DNA of 64,000 nt from Haliotis asinina (lineage: Eukaryota > Mollusca > Gastropoda > Lepetellida > Haliotidae), in contig NC_090280.1 of the NCBI RefSeq assembly GCF_037392515.1, positions 28,773,118 through 28,837,117 on the forward strand, written 5' to 3'. Below, one piece after another: positions 42,970-54,400 of this stretch; position 1 is the first letter of the stretch; every line of letters starts with the position of its first letter. The translations under genes were made by a program, and so were the position numbers. The notes under the pieces are model-generated. The model saw nothing but the letters and a program-made list of their open reading frames with translations, did not search any database and was not told the origin of the DNA.

Positions 42970-45634
42970 GCGCGTTTACATATTAGTATATGGTCACATT
43001 GAAAATGAATATCTCCACCAACTTGCGGGAACCAACTACAATGAACCATAAATGTACAGAAACGTACCCGGTACTCTAATCGGCAGACGAGTCCAATTTA
43101 CTCAAGCCAAAACCGAAACCGGTTTGTGGTGTTGTTCCAGATCGCATGACTTTGAGCGCTATCTGGACATCAAAAATCGTTTTATTCACCCTGTATTGTA
43201 ACGAAATCGAATATGGAGCTGATATTTTACAACTGACAGCCGAAGGAAGGTATATTGTTGTTCCTGACGAACACGCACTGCCATGTTGACCTTTTTTCCG
43301 CGGTTTGACAGGCAGGAATAAAAGTACGCGTTCGAGAAACCGATGCAGAATGGGAACGTCATTCTTTTCAGTGACTTTGGCTAGGGTACACTTCTGTATA
43401 CAGAAAGGTACCTGGAGTACATTTCTGTAGTATCTGAGCCGACAACGACCTCTTCAGGTTCAGTGTCAGCAATCAGACCATGTTTTAACCCGGACGTAAA
43501 GTTGGAGAACGCCGGTTCAGCGTGTTCAAATATATCGATAACTCTGCCGTATTGTTTGCGTTTAATTAGCAGTAAAGAAATGGCAAAATTTTCACAAGAA
43601 ATAGTTTCCAGGAACACACCGCGCGTTTACACCAGACTGGCACTGACAGGCTTATCTACCTTCATACAAGAAAGGTCAGAGGTTCAACTAGGGGTCAAAT
43701 CGGGGGTCAGGAGATGGGGTGGGGTATAGGGAGATCATCACGTAATCAAGAGTCTGGTCCTCGTTGATGTAACCAACACCACCGACGACATATGGCCACA
43801 CAAAGACCTCGTTGTGTTTACATCCACAGTGAAACTGTTAAACAGAACATGCGACCAATTTCACACCGATGACAATGCATCGGGCGATGCGATTACACGG
43901 CCGAGATGGCTGGACGTTCTCCTCCATTGTGACACACGGTTGCATGTAGCGCAATCAATCACAAGGATATATCAACAGTAAATTAACATGCAACCATGCA
44001 TTTTGCCCATGTAGAATCTGTGTCATGTTGACAAAAATAACTTCTTTACGTCATCTTACCTCATTAGAAGCGCATAATGAGATGTACCATTCACTCGTGA
44101 TCGGCCCGCGTTTCACTGACAACCATATACATTAAATATATGTAATCCTACAACCAATTAAAACGCACAATACGCCATGTTTAGATCGCAAATATTCCGA
44201 AGTTGCTAAATATGAAAAACCGAAGCATTACACATTAATATATATTAGTACACTGGAGCTGGTGTGAACAAAGCCTCTGCTCGCGGCATAGCCTCCGAAT
44301 CACATTATAAAAGTAGGGTTTTCATGGAGCATGAAGCTGGCAGCTTAACATAATGACATGACAGAATGAGACCATATTTTCCAAGATTTCTGGAGATGCA
44401 GAGCTGGGAATGCAAAGCGAGCCGGCGCGGCTGCCAACAGCTGATCGCTGCTTCCGCTTAGCTCGGCCGCAAAATGAGGAGATGTCTTTAACTGAAAAAT
44501 ATTGATAGAATCCACTTACGTCACTATGTCCGTGTTCATCTGACAGGAATGGTGCCGGTCAGCACGATAGAGGAAGGATAACGCTGGTACAAGTTGAAAT
44601 ATTTGACCAATGACCAAGACACTCTCCACAGAACAAAGCGATTCTGTCAGCTGGTGGGGTATAAAAATAGATATTGGCGAGAACGACCTTGCCAGATTTG
44701 AGTGAACCGACCGGGAAAGCGTGTCAAATTCATATTCGATGTTTTGTTTACGACATATTAATACTCACCGTTAAAGGATTACAAACGCATAAACTGGAAT
44801 TCCTAAGGTTAAGATTACACAGATTTTAAACCCAATATGTATGGCAGTGTATTTATGTAAATAACCGCGGTTTATTGGTCGATAGGAATTGACATTAACC
44901 CCGTACGAGCACCATCTAGGCTGGCCACGGTTCAACGTCACGTGATCTAAACTGAAGTCGTATCGATCCATAACGGTACTGCTTCCATAACAACAAGATC
45001 GCATGTACTTACAGGAAGAGCCTGGTTGCAGTAGTATATTTGTATCAGTAGATTCATGTCTATGACAACTGCTGCAGGTTTCGTGGTGAATGATAATATT
45101 TAATAGCTGCTCCATGACATGAAACGATACCAGTGTCGGGAGCGTAAGTTGGTCCACAGCATAAGTACTAGCTCTCTGCGTCGTAGGTGTGTACTGTGTG
45201 TTTCAATATATGTAAACTGATTTTGGTGGTTTGACTTTATTAATAAAAACTGATACTTCTATATACAAAAACAAACCTACAGTCATGATAACTAATGTGT
45301 CTCGCTATTTCATATTTAAGTAATTGTTTTTGGCAAGGGCCGCATATGTTTATAGGGAATATGGTACGTCTTGGGATATTGTTAAGATTTACACACGAAA
45401 ACTTATAAATTAAAGGATTAATTTCCTGATGAAAACGTGTTCTCTCCTTCCCAGGAGTATGCATCCTGTATGTAATGTCACCCGATATACATCTTTATCC
45501 GGGTGGGAGCATACACAAGTGAAGCGGATTTCCTCTGTACGGTTTCAATGGTTAATCAACCATCCTCTTAGCCAGTCAGTATCTAAGGTGGTGGCACTTG
45601 TCAGAAGTTACCGTATATTAATCGATTAACCTAT
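42970..45634. other. Longest repeat-poor intergenic stretch, no gene assigned
   Basis: About 2.6 kb with no dispersed repeat. A GC-richer patch (44400-44480, GAGCCGGCGCGGCTGCC) is followed by a TATAAAAATAG box-like motif at about 44659. That could be a promoter, but no downstream coding exon follows. Frames at 43381-43617 (minus) and 44771-45157 (minus, 128 codons) have no domain I recognise. Confidence 0.35.
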
Positions 45635-45654
45635 ATGTTTACGTTCCAGTTACT

Positions 45655-46165
45655 TTTATGCTTATGTGCGCGCGTTATAGGGTTGCGTTTGTGTATGTGC
45701 GCGTCATTGTTTTTTGTGTGTGCGTTCTTGTCATGTTTGTGTGTACAAGCGTCAGTGTTGTGTTTGTGTGTAGGTGTGTTAGTGTTGTATTTGTGTGTGC
45801 GTGCGTCAGTGTTGTGTTTGTGGGTCAGTGTTATGTTTGTGTGTGCCTGGGTCAGTGTTGTAACTGGTTGTGCGTTCGTGAGTGTTGATGTTTGTGTCTG
45901 TGCGTCAATGTTGTGTTTGTGTGCGCGTGAGTCAGTGTTTAAATTGTGTTCCGTTTGTGTATGTGCACGTCATTTGTTTTGTGTGTGCGCGTGTCATGTG
46001 AGTGTGTAGGTGCGTCAGTGTTGTGTTTGTGTGCGCGTGCGTCAGTGTTGTGTTTGTGTGTGCGCGCATTAGTGTTGTGTTTGTGTATAGGTGGGTCAGT
46101 GTCATGTTTGTGTGTACGTGGGTCAGTGTTGTGATTGTGTGTGCGTGCATCAGTGATGTGTTTGT
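45655..46165. repeat. GT-rich minisatellite, unit about 27-28 bp
   Basis: GTCAGTGTTGTGTTTGTGTG and TGCGCGTGC words recur about 18 times. Frames of 62-139 codons rich in Cys/Val (plus) or Thr/His (minus) are artefacts. Purine/pyrimidine alternation (GTGCGCGTGCG) makes parts of it Z-DNA-prone. Confidence 0.85.
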
Positions 46166-46212
46166 TCCAATCTAACCTGTTACAGTACATAGTGAAATAC
46201 AGTACCACACAT

Positions 46213-46413
46213 TAAAATATCGCCACCATCAAAGACCTTTTTGCCCAAGGGGTTGTGCTCTTATATTTCTAGAATCATATTTAACAATTACTCACGAACA
46301 ATATATTTAATTCAACATTTTAAGCGCCGCTCGTGGAATGTCAATCGTTCTTCGCCTCCATTATTACCGATTCAGCGTTGCGAATTCCTATTTGCGCTCC
46401 AATCTGCCTGTGC
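46213..46413 (+). mobile_element. Truncated relative of the 32.6-kb MITE-like element
   Basis: Shares AAAATATCGCCACCATCAAA, AATTACTCACG, AATTCAACATT, TAAGCGCC-CTCGTG and CGTTCTTCGCCTCCATTA in the same order with 32704-32915. It ends with a diverged right inverted repeat (TTTGCGCTCCAATCTGCCTG). The left inverted repeat is missing. Confidence 0.8.
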
Positions 46414-46456
46414 CTATATGAGTGGTGTAAACAGCGATATTGTGTTCCCTTGAAAA

Positions 46457-46622
46457 TGAGTGCGTGAGTTTAGTTGTACGCCGCTTTTAGCAATATTCCA
46501 GCAATATCACGGCGGGGGACACCAGAAAATGGGATTCACACATTTTACCCATGTGGGTAATCAAACCCGGGTCTTCGGCCTGACGAGTGAACGCTTTAAC
46601 CACTAGGCTACCCCACCGCCCT
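46457..46622 (-). repeat. Family 1 SINE, full-length, well preserved
   Basis: TTAGCAATATTCCAGCAATA, CACGGCGGGGGACACCAG, GGTAATCAAACCCGGG and CTAGGCTACCCCACCGCCC. The closest to a consensus copy of family 1 in this window. Confidence 0.92.
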
Positions 46623-46696
46623 TTTCCATTGATGGATTTGCATATCTTGAAGCAATTAATTGAGGTTTATTCTGAAAACTAGACATATGTTAAATC

Positions 46697-46788
46697 TCCA
46701 AGTGGATGTAAATTTGATAGTATCAATTATACCCCTTGTGATCTCCAAGTGGATGTAAATCTGTTAGTATCAATTATACCCCTGTAAA
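46697..46788. repeat. Tandem duplication, about 47-bp unit, two copies
   Basis: CTCCAAGTGGATGTAAATYT and TAGTATCAATTATACCCCT occur twice with two mismatches. Confidence 0.9.
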
Positions 46789-46802
46789 TTGAAATTGAGA
46801 CA

Positions 46803-46868
46803 GACTGCATGACAGGGAGGGCTAGGCAGTAGGGACGATAATGTGGTTCAGGGAGTGTGAGACATGCT
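46803..46868 (-). repeat. Family 3 element, left-end fragment
   Basis: GGAGGGCTAGGCAGTAGGGA, ATAATGTGGTTCAGGGAGTG and GAGACATGCT. Confidence 0.7.
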
Positions 46869-47039
46869 AGACAAGCATGAGTTCCTGAAGACTAATTCTA
46901 ACTTTCACGGGTTCTCTCGTGACACTTGCAGATGATTTTGCTGAAAGAAGATACTAGTTCCCGCGGATCTGGGTACCCCAAGAAGTTTGGATAGAAGTTC
47001 AGAATGCGATTCAGCCTGACCCGACAGAATAAAGTGTTT

Positions 47040-47275
47040 GGAAGTCATTTAGAAGTTGGACGAAAATGAATACATGACACGTTTTTTGATAAACAATTTC
47101 TATTATATATATTATATCTCTACACAACGTTTCAGAGCTAATTCTTGCTCCTTCACAAGATGAATGCTGAATCATAACAGTGAGTGAATATGCACATAGA
47201 TTAAACATATATGAGACAACAAATCGTTGCAATATTAAACAAAACCAGTCAAGACACATTCCGACATAAACAGGA
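47040..47275. other. Probable Penelope-type terminal region with decayed ribozyme-like motif
   Basis: Immediately precedes the Penelope-like RT remnant. On the minus strand (about 47157-47125) it has CTTGTGA, a GGAGC...GCTCT stem and GAAAC, the arrangement of a hammerhead core with two core substitutions. Penelope-like elements are known to carry hammerhead motifs in their terminal repeats. The RT is on plus, so strand assignment is unresolved. Confidence 0.4.
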
Positions 47276-48180
47276 CTGGTTCAATTAGAGCCGTAGCCGA
47301 ATTAAAACATAATGTGACCATCGGCATCACAGAGGTGGATAAGGGCAAAGCAGCTGTCATCATAGATACAGAGGAATTCTTGCAGCTGGTTGACAAATCT
47401 GTACAAGACCCCACCACCTACAAGATCCTTAAAAAAGACCCTGCAGCTATATTGCAAAGACAGCACAAAAAACCTCCTCAAGAACTCAACAGTAACAAAG
47501 AGATAAATGATACAGTATTCAACAAACTGAACCCAATACACTCTTAGCCTCGTTACATCAGAGCCACTGCCATAATCCAAAAGGATCCGGTTACAATCAG
47601 AATACTTGTTTTTTCTACAGTTTTACAATACAGCCCAGCATCTTGCCAGACTACAACTGTCACCATTGGGAAAAGAAGGAAAATTCTACATAAGTGATTC
47701 CCGTACCTTTGCCTACAATATTAAAGACGCTAAGCTCACAGGTTGCATGATCAGCTACGATGTGTAGACCTTTTCACAAACATACCACTGCAAGAGGCCC
47801 ACCATATCCTAAACAGGTAGTTACAGACTGACATTAATCAGATGGACACATCCCTCATTGCATAACCAGCATCGTAAAGTCAACCTCCTCCTGTTTCACT
47901 ACCTTGTACTTCGCATGGAATTGCAAGATCTACAAGAAGATCCACGGCCTCCCTATTGGTTCACCATCTACTTTGTCACCGCCAACTTTGACGAAGACGG
48001 CTTAGTGTCTTCCCCTGCCCAGCCCCTATACAGGTACAGAAAATGTTATTACGCATTCATCATTACAGACAAAGACCGAGCCCTCCCTATCCACACTGCC
48101 GTCTACTGCAGACCAACCCACATGGACCAGTACCTTCAGATCAAATACGCCATCACTGACACCCTCACCCGGCTATATGC
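47276..48180 (+). mobile_element. Decayed Penelope-like retroelement reverse transcriptase
   Basis: Pieces in shifting frames follow the order of a Penelope-type RT. The first is VDKGKAAVIIDTEEF with TTYKILKKDPAA (47326-47450). Next come SYDV and DLFTNIPLQEAHHIL (about 47750-47815). A later frame gives WNCKIYKKIHGLPIGSPST (about 47920-47975), the RT motif around GxxxGSP. The last is TAVYCRPTHMDQYLQ (about 48090-48145), the conserved C-terminal block. Frameshifts, internal stops and deletions (including loss of the catalytic block) show it is inactive. No GIY-YIG endonuclease is visible. The 3' side runs directly into the 64-bp satellite. Confidence 0.78.
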
Positions 48181-49440
48181 AGTTGGGAAAAGTCTGTGGT
48201 TCAGGGACCGTGAGACAGACTACATTGGAGTGAGGGCTATATGTAGTCGAGAAAAGTCTGTGGTTCAGGGACTCTGACACAGACTACATTGGAGTGAGGG
48301 CTATATGCAGTTGGGAAAAGTCTGTGGTTCAGGGACCGTGAGACAGACTACATTGGAGTGAGGGCTATATGCAGTTGAGAAAAGTCTGTGGTTCAGGGAC
48401 CGTGAGACAGACTACATTGGAGTGAGGGCTATATGTAGTCGAGAAAAGTCTGTGGTTCAGGGACTCTGACACAGACTACATTGGAGTGAGGGCTATATGC
48501 AGTTGGGAAAAGTCTGTGGTTCAGGGACCGTGAGACAGACTACATTGGAGTGAGGGCTATATGCAGTTGAGAAAAGTCTGTGGTTCAGGGACCGTGAGAC
48601 AGACTACATTGGTGGGAGGGTTATATGTAGTCGAGAAAAGTCTGTGGTTCAGGGACTCTGACACAGACTACATTGGAGTGAGGGCTATATGCAGTTGGGA
48701 AAAGTCTGTGGTTCAGGGACCGTGAGACAGACTACATTGGAGTGAGGGCTATATGCAGTTGAGAAAAGTCTGTGGTTCAGGGACCGTGAGACAGACTACA
48801 TTGGAGTGAGGGCTATATGTAGTCGAGAAAAGTCTGTGGTTCAGGGACTCTGACACAGACTACATTGGAGTGAGGGCTATATGCAGTTGGGAAAAGTCTG
48901 TGGTTCAGGGACCGTGAGACAGACTACATTGGAGTGAGGGCTATATGCAGTTGAGAAAAGTCTGTGGTTCAGGGACCGTGAGACAGACTACATTGGAGTG
49001 AGGGCTATATGCAGTTGAGAAAAGTCTGTGGTTCAGGGACCGTGAGACAGACTACATTGGAGTGAGGGCTATATGTAGTCGAGAAAAGTCTGTGGTTCAG
49101 GGACTCTGACACAGACTACATTGGAGTGAGGGCTATATGCAGTTGAGAAAAGTCTGTGGTTCAGGGACCGTGAGACAGACTACATTGGAGTGAGGGCTAT
49201 ATGCAGTTGAGAAAAGTCTGTGGTTCAGGTACCGTGAGACAGACTACATTGGTGGGAGGGCTATATGTAGTCGAGAAAAGTCTGTCGTTCAAGAACCGTG
49301 AGAAAAACTACATTGGAGTAAGGGTTATATGCAGTTGGGAAAAGTCTGTGGTTCAGGGACTCTGACACAGACTACATTGGAGGGAGTGAGGGCTATATGC
49401 AGTTGGGAAAGTCTGTGATTCAGGGACTCTGAGACAGAGT
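48170..49440. repeat. 64-bp satellite with trimeric higher-order repeats
   Basis: About 20 head-to-tail units of 64 bp (starts at 48234, 48298, 48362 and onward). Three variants recur in order: A (CAGTTGGGAAAAG, GGGACCGTGAGAC), C (CAGTTGAGAAAAG, GGGACCGTGAGAC) and B (TAGTCGAGAAAAG, GGGACTCTGACAC), giving a 192-bp higher-order unit. The pattern breaks near the right end (49002 onwards: C doubled, then mixed units). Every unit holds AGTCTGT...ACAGACT, a 7-bp inverted repeat. The segment GTGGTTCAGGGACYGTGAGA equals the inverted left end of family 3. Confidence 0.95.
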
Positions 49441-49887
49441 ACTGTTAAACGACGCGTGCTGTTTGACATTGGTTACGATACTAACTGGAGCGGTCGTCGC
49501 CAGCTCCGTGGCTCAAGGTCACAGAACGTTTTAAGTTCAAGTGCATGACCATCACGACTACACAGAGTGTCAGGTCATAGTTACCTTCACATTACACTAT
49601 GTCACGTCTTCCTTGGTAGATGGTCGTGATCATCACTGGCGATCAGCGAGTGAGAGTGGGCCAGGGTTGCCACCGTCAGTTTCAGCGTGATATCTACTCG
49701 ACCGAAATATGGAAATCAGGTGCACTATTGAAACGTCCGTGAACTAGACACCACAGTATAAATGTGTAATCGCACATTTCGCGCACGGAACAATGTTTTC
49801 CTTCTGTCAGACCATGTTGACATATTCTGCAGATTCACTCGGTGACCTTAATATGGACTTTTAATTTATGTTAACAGTATGTCACTG
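49441..49887. other. Non-genic stretch, nothing recognised
   Basis: No gene or dispersed repeat recognised. Confidence 0.35.
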
Positions 49888-49992
49888 ATATCATCAGAAA
49901 TGGGATCACACATTGTATCCATGTGGGATATTGAACCCAGATCTTCGGTGTGAAGAGCGAACGCTTTAACCTCTGGGGTACCCCACTGTCCT
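49888..49992 (-). repeat. Family 1 SINE, partial
   Basis: CATCAGAAATGGGATCACAC, GATATTGAACCCAGATCTTC and CTTTAACCTCTGGGGTACCC. Confidence 0.75.
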
Positions 49993-50058
49993 CACAATAT
50001 GAAAACAAAACTAGACACAGCTACCTGCAGCGTGTGCACGCTGCCTTGTTTACGCTGC

Positions 50059-50364
50059 CTTGTTTACGATGTACCCGTGAAGGTTCCGGGGTAGAATAGG
50101 CCTTCAGCAACCCATGCTTGCTATTAAAGGCGACTCAGCTTGTCGTAAGAGGCGACTAACGGGATCGGGTGGTCAGGCTAGCTGACTTGGTTGACACATG
50201 TCATCGGTTCCCAAGTACGCAGATCGATGCTCATGTTGTTGATCACTGGATTGTCTGGTCCAGACTCGATTATTTACAGACCGCCGCCACATAGCTGGAA
50301 TATTGCTGAGTGCGGCGTAAAACTAAAACTCACTCACTCACTCACTCACTTGTTTACGATGTAC
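50059..50364 (+). mobile_element. Family 2 SINE (50075-50348) with perfect 16-bp target duplication
   Basis: CTTGTTTACGATGTAC flanks the element on both sides (50059-50074 and 50349-50364), fixing its ends: it begins CCGTGAAGGTTCCGGGGTAG and ends in five CACT repeats, 274 bp in all. Low divergence from the majority family 2 sequence and the perfect duplication make it the youngest insertion seen. The open frame through it is non-coding. Confidence 0.95.
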
Positions 50365-50509
50365 TCGTCCTTAGACGGGGTACTAGTCCGCAAGGGTAAA
50401 GTTCAGTTGGTTATGTCAGATGGCCAGAGGGTGGGATAATCAGTCTTTGTTGTAACCCCGACATTGTAATTACGTTCATGCAGTATAATGTAACATTTTA
50501 CATGATTAA

Positions 50510-51115
50510 GACAATGTTCTGCAACTTGTGTCATATACTGAGATCTAATTTATCATATGTTGCAACATGTATTATGCACTGCAACTTGTTTCACATACTG
50601 CGATCTAGTTCAACATATATTGCAACCTGTGTTACATAATGACACTTGTTTCATGTACCACGATCTAGTTTACCATGTTTCAACATGTATCCACTGCAAC
50701 TTGTTTCATGTACTGCGATCCAGTTTACCATATATTGCAACTGCTGTTATGAAATGCATCTTGTTTCATATGTGTCAATGTGGTTTACCACATATTGTAA
50801 CCTGTATTATATAGTAAAACGTGTTTCATCTACTGCAATCTAGTTTACCATATATTGAAACCTGTGTTATGTACTGCATGTTTCACATTTAGCAATCCAT
50901 ATATAGCAACCTGTAATATTTACTAGGTTATCATATATAGCAGTAGATGCAATTTACATGTATATCAACCTTCATCATGTACTATAACTTGTTTCACAGA
51001 TTCATGAGGTATTTCAGTACCAGTATTATGGTGTACTGTATAATTCAACTGGTATCATATACGGCAACCTCCACTATACATGTACTGTACAGTTCCCATG
51101 CCATAATTTCCCGTG
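50510..51115. repeat. 60-bp minisatellite, about 9-10 copies
   Basis: Units alternate TGCAACTTGTTTCATRTACT, GCGATCTAGTTTACCATATA and TTGCAACCTGTRTTATGTAC. Diverged, with small indels. Confidence 0.8.
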
Positions 51116-51157
51116 TCATGTTTTTGTACTGATTCCATGTCTGCAGAGTGCAACCCC

Positions 51158-51400
51158 TGAAGATCTGTATTAGAATTGGTCACCATAACCCATGCTTGTG
51201 AGAAGGGGCATATAACCAGATCCAGTGGTCAAGCTTCCTGACCTGGTTGATGCATCATCCTATCTTAAATGTGTAGATTCATGCTCATGCTACTGATCAC
51301 TAGATTGCATGGACCAGACTCAAGTACCTACAAACTGCTGTCACATAACTGAAATATTGCCGAGTGTGGTGTGAAACTAAACCCTCTCAGTCACTGAGAA
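51158..51400 (+). repeat. Family 2 SINE, full-length, diverged
   Basis: CCCTGAAGATCTGTATTAGA, ACCCATGCTTGTGAGAAGGG, TGCTACTGATCACTAGATTG and GAAATATTGCCGAGTGTGGT. Confidence 0.8.
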
Positions 51401-51487
51401 GAGAGAAGCAACCATACACATATTTTCCAACCAGTTCAGTTGCATCAGCATGTACACAACAACAAGTTTGATTATTTGAAACACTTG

Positions 51488-51493
51488 TTTATT
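51488..51493 (-). terminator. Candidate polyadenylation signal AATAAA of the zinc-finger gene
   Basis: TTTATT on plus reads AATAAA on minus. It is the most distal good signal before SINE-rich DNA resumes at 51400 and lies in the direction of transcription. Alternative nearer signals (ATTAAA at about 51865) are possible. Placement is inference. Confidence 0.4.
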
Positions 51494-54400
51494 GACAATA
51501 ATAATGACAATGAAAGACACTCCTGTGATTCATGACTCTTCCCGGCAAAATCCGAAGCCTTCCATTACACAAATTACATCCTGCTTCAATGAACAGTTAA
51601 GAGTGTTCCAACTGATCTCCATAATGCCCTATCAGTGAATCAGCTGACCAGAGCTGGGCTGATGCTGTAGGGTAAATAGAATACAAACAGAATCAATCAA
51701 CATATCTTCAGAGCTTCCATGGAACAGATGAGGTGTGATCTTGATCAGGGGATATGCAGATTTTCACATGGAACAGAAAGTAGCATTCCTTAGCGATTTC
51801 TTGGCTGCTACCATCCCCACACAACATTTTACACAATTACTGGACCAGAAAAACATATTGCTAATTTAATAAGGAAAATTCATTCTGTGAATTCATTCTG
51901 TGCAGCTCCACTAACCTAGCGATAAATCCTACATACAGACACTGACAAGGAATGATATCCTGGGCTGACCAATACAACAATTCTACAACTAGCACATTTA
52001 CTCCTTTCATTTTCCTCCCAAAACACAGTAGTGAGTAAGACTGTAAACTTTTTATACCACATGAAAATTTCCATTCTCTGAAAGGCTTTCACCTTGATAA
52101 GTGATCCTGACCTGTATTCCAATCACACTATTATTGCAAGAAAACTTTAACATATTTGTATCAGAAACAGAATTTTGCCCTAAGGGGGCCCATGTGTGCC
52201 ATGTAGATAACCCTGTAAAGTAAAGGCCCTTAAGAAAGTCAGATGAGCCTAGAAAGACCTAATATAGAGGTCACGTAAAGAAGTTATTAAGAAGGGCAGT
52301 ATAGATGGGACATGTAAAGAAGTGTATAGGCCTTGTAATGACGTGAAAAGACAGTCTGTAGAGGATAAAAGACAGCCTGTAGAGGACATGTAAAGACACT
52401 CTATAGAGTGGATACGTAAAAGAGCCCTGTGGAGAAGACAGGAAAAGAAGTCCTATAGAAGCAATTGAGAAGGCTGTGCAGAGGAGATGTAAAAGTGCCC
52501 TGTTTAGAGGTAAGAGCAGTAAAGAAGGAGGGTCCTGGAGGGTCCATGTAAAGATGCCGAGTAGTAAGACCATTAAGTGGCCCATCAGAGAGGCCCCATA
52601 GAAATTAATCAAGAAAACAATACAAAAACCCACGATAACAAGAGATAAAAGTTCACGTCAGTATCCCACATTCCGTTTGTGTCGTACCATCAATAAAATA
52701 CTTTACAGAGGCAATTTATAAATATGAAAACAGGTCTAAAGTAATATGTAAATATGAAATAAAAGGTCTGACTGCTAATTTGAATATATATGGAACATTT
52801 CTGAACAAATATATGAGTGAAATAAGTATTGTTTGTTAAGTCTGAGATATTCTACGCCTGCCATCTGCTGGAACTTGAGTAAAATCCTTTTTCCAGCATA
52901 TTTACATACAGAAAAGCAAAAAAGAGACTAACCCCATACAGTTTTAACAAATTGTTGTTCTGCACAACTTCAGCCTTTACCTTATCTTAGCATCTGTGTT
53001 CTTCATTTTGACATGACTCGAAAGTGACTGATATGAACTAATGCTCACTGGCGATCATATCTCAAATCTTAAAAATATCATGTTTAGCTTCTTTGAACTC
53101 ATTTAGAAGATACAAATATGAAGGTGAGAATTTATGGATGTCAGCTTCATTAACATGCCCCAATAGAGGCTACAAGGGTCTACAGACGTCACTGGACTTA
53201 ATGATTTAACTATCACTGAAGGCTTCATCGTCCTTGTGCATATCCATAATTAGAATTCCATTTGTGTACTTCTTTTCCTATGTAAAATGACACCATTGTT
53301 ATCTCCTCATGGATTAAAGACTCCTGCCTTCAATCAGGGACCATTCATAATTTAGGGCTAGTGGGGAGATGATTTTGTGGAGAAACATGATCGAACCCTA
53401 CCCCACCCCTACCCCTACCATTCCATATGAGTTAAGAAAAATTAACATTTTTATGTTGAAAAGTGATTACACACACCACTCCCTAGACCAAAATGGGTGA
53501 CACTCCCCCTCTACATCCCCATTAAAAAACCAACACCACCCCTCCTCAAGCATAAATTATGAACGGTCCCTTAGCCCATCCGTTACCAATGTAGTGCTAA
53601 TTAAGTACTGTCTTATCTGTATTATCTGCATGTAAGGCATGCAAGATTTGAAATATTTCTACATCTTAAGTGCTCTCATCTGCTGGAAGCACCAGATAAA
53701 TGTGTTTGTTGTTCTGGGTTATTTTGGTAATAGTTCAATTTTTTTCTGAGACATTGATTGTTAAAATTATCTTGCCCCATCTGTCCCCCGAGACTTATTA
53801 CCTAAACTTGGGAAAACGCCTACTCTTCGCCATTGTTGTCTAGTGCATTTTTTCAGTGTCAACCCTTGGGCATGACTTGTCTATGATTATGTACAGGAAC
53901 AGCCAACACCTGGTTAAAGTGATGGAGCTGGTGTATGTCAAGACACGGGAGTCTACCTACAATCTGTGGTATGTTACAGGGAATATGTTCAACTATAGGA
54001 ACCAGGGGTGACCTGATGGAGCAAGGTCATGATGTGGTACATTTCACAGTACCAAAGTCATAATATGATATGTATCACTATACTTAGGTCATAATATGAC
54101 TCACTCCATAGTACATAGGTCAAGATATAAAACATAAGGTGATGCACTGTCCACATCAAGTGGTAGCTTCTTTATCATAAATATTTCAGATCAGGCTTCA
54201 AAAGAAAAGCTGGCTCCAGATTCATGTTTTTCAGTTTTGGTAGTAAATTTTAAACACTCATAAACTATGATAAAGTAATATCATTCAGCAGTATCTGCCT
54301 GTTAAAAGATGAGATGGGAGATTCATTAAACAAGAAGTACTTTTTTCCAAGATTATCACCATGTATTGATACAAAAATTATCAACAGCAACCAGTGTATG

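Noticed and set aside
43381..43617. 78-codon minus frame and its 88-codon plus counterpart
   Set aside because: Both strands are open over the same stretch, neither has a domain, and splice sites are not evident.
45635..46009. Cysteine-rich 124-codon frame resembling a secreted peptide
   Set aside because: It is translation of the 27-28 bp GT-rich minisatellite, with equivalent frames on the other strand.
47858..48277. 139-codon frame as an independent gene
   Set aside because: It mixes frames of the decayed Penelope RT and ends in the 64-bp satellite.
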